Shown here piece after piece: positions 61,709 to 64,000 of a DNA stretch of 64,000 bases (position 1 is its first letter; each line of letters opens with the position of its first letter). The translations under genes were made by a program, and so were the position numbers. The notes under the pieces are model-generated. The model did not search any database. It was not told the origin of the DNA and worked only from the letters and a program-made list of their open reading frames with translations. The stretch comes from Micromonospora sp. WMMD1155. GTDB taxonomy: Bacteria; Actinomycetota; Actinomycetes; Mycobacteriales; Micromonosporaceae. The stretch is taken from positions 4,014,001 to 4,078,000 of the forward strand of contig NZ_CP120742.1 in assembly GCF_029581275.1 (NCBI RefSeq), given 5' to 3'.

Positions 61709-62176
61709 ATGCGCGTCTACCTGGGATCCGATCACGCCGGTTTCGAGTTGAAGGTGCACCTGGCCAATCACTTGGCCATGCAGGGGTACGAGGTGGTCGA
61801 CGTCGGCCCGCACGCCTATGACCCGGACGACGACTACCCGACGTTCTGCCTGCACACCGGCACGCAGGTGGTGGCCGACGAGACGGGTCTCGGCGTGGTC
61901 ATCGGCGGGTCCGGCAACGGTGAGCAGATCGCCGCGAACAAGGTCGCCGGGGTCCGGGCCGCGCTGGCCTGGAGCGTGGAGACCGCTCAGCTGGCCCGCC
62001 AGCACAACGACGCCAACGTGGTCGCGGTCGGCGCCCGGCAGCACACGCTGGACGAGGCCACCGGCATCGTCGAGGCGTTCCTGAACACGCCGTTCTCCGG
62101 CAACGAGCGGCACGCCCGTCGGATCGCCCAGGTGGCCGAGTACGAGCAGACCCGGAAGCTGCCCGACCTGCCCTGA
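61709..62176 (+). CDS. rpiB: Ribose-5-phosphate isomerase B
   Basis: 155 residues from ATG 61709 (MRVYLGSDHAGFELKVHLAN). Interconverts ribulose 5-phosphate and ribose 5-phosphate in the pentose phosphate pathway. Signatures: GSDHAGFELKVHL, YEVVDVGPHAYDPDDDYPTF, GVVIGGSGNGEQIAANKVAG (phosphate and base region; actinobacterial type with Ser and Glu in S-G-N-G-E-Q instead of the Cys of the E. coli enzyme) and ARQHNDANVVAVGARQHTLD. Full length. The small gene downstream is on the other strand. Confidence 0.96.
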   Translation: MRVYLGSDHAGFELKVHLANHLAMQGYEVVDVGPHAYDPDDDYPTFCLHTGTQVVADETGLGVVIGGSGNGEQIAANKVAGVRAALAWSVETAQLARQHNDANVVAVGARQHTLDEATGIVEAFLNTPFSGNERHARRIAQVAEYEQTRKLPDLP

Positions 62177-62185
62177 GCCAGGACG

Positions 62186-62530
62186 TCAGCGCGGCGAGCG
62201 GGGCAACTCCTCGCGGGGCACCCAGTTGCGTCGGACGACGACCACCCGGGCCTCGGCCTCGGCCAGGTCGTCCTCGGTCGGTCGGGCCGCGTCCCGGGCT
62301 CGTAGGGCGGCGCTCAGCCCCACCTGGGACGAGCCGGAACCGACCAGCCCGCGTAGCCCCCGCTCGCCGTCGCGCTCGTCGCCTCCCGGGCCTCTGCGGC
62401 GCGGCGGCGGCGGGTCGTCCCCGTCGTGCACCCCGGCGGTGCTGGCCGTCGGGGTGTCGACGCCGCGCCCGGCCGGGTCGGAGTCGTGGTGGTGGCGTAG
62501 CCGTCGCCGTCGTCGGTCCGGGTCACCCAT
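62186..62530 (-). CDS. Small hypothetical protein, charged
   Basis: 114 residues from ATG 62530 (MGDPDRRRRRLRHHHDSDPA). An Arg/His/Asp-rich N-terminal half leads to a C-terminal segment that looks conserved and helical (ARPTEDDLAEAEARVVVVRR then NWVPREELPRSPR). No membrane helix or catalytic motif. The long in-frame extension upstream to 62998 is antisense to the next gene and not coding-like. Function unknown. Confidence 0.6.
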   Translation of the reverse strand: MGDPDRRRRRLRHHHDSDPAGRGVDTPTASTAGVHDGDDPPPPRRRGPGGDERDGERGLRGLVGSGSSQVGLSAALRARDAARPTEDDLAEAEARVVVVRRNWVPREELPRSPR

Positions 62531-62670
62531 CAGCCGACCGTACCCTGCCCGCGGTGGGATCCGGCACCGTCGGGCCGGTGTGCGTCTCGGGCGGGGTCGG
62601 CGACCGATTTGCCGGGTGGCTACCCTCGGATTCAGGCGGCGGTGATGCCGTCGGTCAGGGGGAGGACGAG

Positions 62671-63216
62671 ATGGCAGACCAGACGCAGCCGTGGGCGGAG
62701 CGGACCGTGGAGGTGCCGCCGCAGGCCGGCGTCGAGGTGCCGCCGCAGCGCGACGGGTTCCGCCGGGGCGTGGCGCCGGTCGGTCAGCCGCGCAACCCGC
62801 GGACCGAGCCGTTCCCGACCGTCGAGCAGGAGCCGACCGGCACCGGTTGGCCCGGCGGGCCGGTCCCGCGCCGGTCGCTGAGTTCACGGATGGCGCAGCT
62901 GCGTCGCGGCGGTGAGTGGAGTGCGGCGGCCGGGCTCTTCGCGTTCGTCTGCTGGGGGATCTGGGCGCTGTCCGGTCAGGGCGACCTGAGCGGCCCACTG
63001 CTGGTGCTGGTGCTCAGCCTGCTGGTGGCGGTCGGCCTGTTCGCCCTGGCCCGGTTGGTCGGCCGGGTGGTGCTGGAACGGCAGTTGGGGCGGGTCCGGC
63101 GCAGTGCCCGAGGTGCTCACCTGGCGACTGCGGTGTTCCTCGCCGGCCTCGGTGTGGCCTGGCTCCAGCAGACCGAGTGGGTCGTCTCCGCCTGGAACTG
63201 GATCTCCTCGAACTGA
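62671..63216 (+). CDS. Membrane protein, three predicted helices
   Basis: 181 residues from ATG 62671 after GGGGGAGG. The N-terminal 80 residues are polar and Pro-rich (EVPPQAGVEVPPQRDGFRRG contains a V-E-V-P-P-Q repeat). Then come three hydrophobic helices: WSAAAGLFAFVCWGIWALSG, PLLVLVLSLLVAVGLFALAR and AHLATAVFLAGLGVAWLQQT. A conserved actinobacterial membrane protein of unknown role; no transport motif is visible. Its stop is followed by two hairpins. Confidence 0.8.
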   Translation: MADQTQPWAERTVEVPPQAGVEVPPQRDGFRRGVAPVGQPRNPRTEPFPTVEQEPTGTGWPGGPVPRRSLSSRMAQLRRGGEWSAAAGLFAFVCWGIWALSGQGDLSGPLLVLVLSLLVAVGLFALARLVGRVVLERQLGRVRRSARGAHLATAVFLAGLGVAWLQQTEWVVSAWNWISSN

Positions 63217-63224
63217 TCCGAGCG

Positions 63225-63262
63225 CGTACGGGCGGGTCGGCTCAGGGCCGCCCGCCCGTACG
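63225..63262 (+). terminator. Hairpin after the membrane protein gene
   Basis: CGTACGGGCGGG (63225-63236) pairs with CCCGCCCGTACG (63251-63262) around a 14-base loop that can pair further (CGG/CCG). It starts 9 bases past the stop. Confidence 0.75.
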
Positions 63263-63321
63263 CCCGGTCGCGGCACACCGCGACACCGGTCGTCTCCCCA
63301 CCAGGCACTGTCGCTGCTTAC

Positions 63322-63354
63322 CCGGCCGGCCACGGTTCATCCGTGGCCGGCCGG
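63322..63354 (-). terminator. Hairpin between convergent genes, downstream of the M14 gene
   Basis: CCGGCCGGCCACGG (63322-63335) and CCGTGGCCGGCCGG (63341-63354) are perfect 14-bp arms with the loop TTCAT. It is 18 bases past the M14 stop on the minus strand and probably terminates it. Confidence 0.8.
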
Positions 63355-63372
63355 TCCCCGTTCGAGGGCGCC

Positions 63373-64000
63373 TCAGCCGGCGGGCTGGGCGGCGGCGTAG
63401 TCGCGGGCCACCCGCACCAACTCGACCAGCCCGCCCGCGTACTCCTGGGACTCGCCGTGCGCCTCGTCGAACGGCGGCTGGAAGCCGACGCCCTCCCACT
63501 GGCCGGTGGCCGGGTTCCACCTGTCGTTGCCGACCTCGAAGTCCCAGGCGAAGATGCCCAGCTCGTAGTAGAGCTGGTCGGCCGAGTTGCCGGCGGCGGA
63601 GTAGAGCACGTCGGCGACCGGCCCGGTCTGCGACGGCCAGGTGACCGTGCCGCGTTCCTGTGCGATGGCGCCGACGATCCGCCGGGCGCTGTCGAGGAAC
63701 AGCGTGGACTCGTCGATCGACGGTCGCGGCAGGGTGACCCTGCCGTCGGCCCGGTACGCCCCCGGCGGCCACATGAAGTACCCGCCGTAGGAGTGCACGT
63801 TCATCGCGAACTTGATGTTCGGGTGGTCCTCGGCGAGCGCGATGACGTTGCGGCTCTCCGCCTCGGACAGCTCGGCCGTGCCCGCGTAGTTGCCGGAGAG
63901 GCAGTTGGCGCTGGCGCCCACGTAACCGTCGAAGTACGAACCGACCGTGTAGTTGCGGTTGATGTCGACGCCCCACGAGGTGCGGTTCTTCGGGTCGCGG
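63373..64000 (-). CDS. M14 zinc carboxypeptidase (C-terminal part, runs off right edge)
   Basis: The 5' end lies beyond 64000; the reading frame present begins R-D-P-K-N-R-T-S-W-G-V-D-I-N-R-N-Y, the substrate-binding Arg/Asn motif of M14 peptidases. It continues LSEAESRNVIALAEDHPNIK, FAMNVHSYGGYFMWPPGAYR (third zinc ligand His in N-V-H-S-Y), VADVLYSAAGNSADQLYYEL and GIFAWDFEVGNDRWNPATGQ, where the catalytic Glu is expected. The D-E-A-H-G-E-S region and QEYAGGLVELVRVARDYAAA end the protein. Probably a secreted enzyme removing C-terminal residues; the signal peptide and first zinc ligands are outside the window. Confidence 0.92.
   Translation of the reverse strand, partial: RDPKNRTSWGVDINRNYTVGSYFDGYVGASANCLSGNYAGTAELSEAESRNVIALAEDHPNIKFAMNVHSYGGYFMWPPGAYRADGRVTLPRPSIDESTLFLDSARRIVGAIAQERGTVTWPSQTGPVADVLYSAAGNSADQLYYELGIFAWDFEVGNDRWNPATGQWEGVGFQPPFDEAHGESQEYAGGLVELVRVARDYAAAQPAG

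Overview
This is a very GC-rich chromosomal window from an actinomycete. Gene content and protein style (SigE-family sigma factor, Rv2466c-type mycothiol-linked oxidoreductase, class F sortase, DUF5130, GTG starts, many 4-bp stop/start overlaps) fit the Micromonosporaceae, most likely Micromonospora or a close relative. That assignment is an inference from the proteins read here, not from a database search. There is no rRNA, prophage, insertion sequence or CRISPR array. One tRNA gene, tRNA-Arg(TCT), lies at 2603-2675.

Layout. 1-2.7 kb is an accessory-looking stretch: the end of a sigma factor gene, a cysteine/histidine-rich unknown gene diverging from a small GntR regulator across a perfect 45-bp palindromic operator-like site, a VOC protein, and two facing-away gene remnants beside the tRNA. 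2.8-6.3 kb holds a protease-like protein lacking catalytic residues, a lipase-like hydrolase, a ribosome hibernation factor with a translationally coupled 16-codon leader, and an SSB paralogue. 6.7-9.5 kb is cobD-cobQ. 9.5-16.5 kb is spaced out with GC-rich tandem repeats and hairpins and carries a rhodanese, a nucleoside-kinase-like protein, an M48 peptidase, an M20 dipeptidase, a 68-residue stub and an ATP-dependent DNA ligase. 16.5-26.2 kb holds a repeat-bearing membrane protein, SURF1, cobB plus a GNAT enzyme, a class A PBP, and cobC-cobT-cysG. 26.3-30.4 kb is the trehalose pair otsA and an otsB-GH15 fusion. 30.5-41.3 kb mixes a VapBC-like module, ettA with a thioesterase, a truncated haemoglobin, an MFS pump, an MscS channel, an HNH protein, a DUF6194 fusion, and a sortase with its probable membrane-anchored partner.

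The centrepiece is 41.4-52.6 kb: a divergent Lrp/AsnC regulator and an uninterrupted 11-gene operon that encodes L-tryptophan catabolism through kynurenine, 3-hydroxyanthranilate and 2-aminomuconate to pyruvate and acetyl-CoA. Every step is represented except a recognisable N-formylkynurenine formamidase. Genes from kynU to the last decarboxylase overlap by 1-4 bases, so they are probably co-transcribed and translationally coupled.

52.6-64 kb holds a VapBC module, an amidase, DUF5130, a Uma2 nuclease, aminopeptidase N, an Rv2466c-like oxidoreductase with an altered CPWA active site, DUF1015, rpiB, small unknown proteins, and the C-terminal part of an M14 zinc carboxypeptidase that runs off the right edge. 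Cobalamin genes are scattered in three clusters (cobD-cobQ, cobB, cobC-cobT-cysG) and cover side-chain amidation, aminopropanol attachment, lower-ligand activation and precorrin-2 formation.
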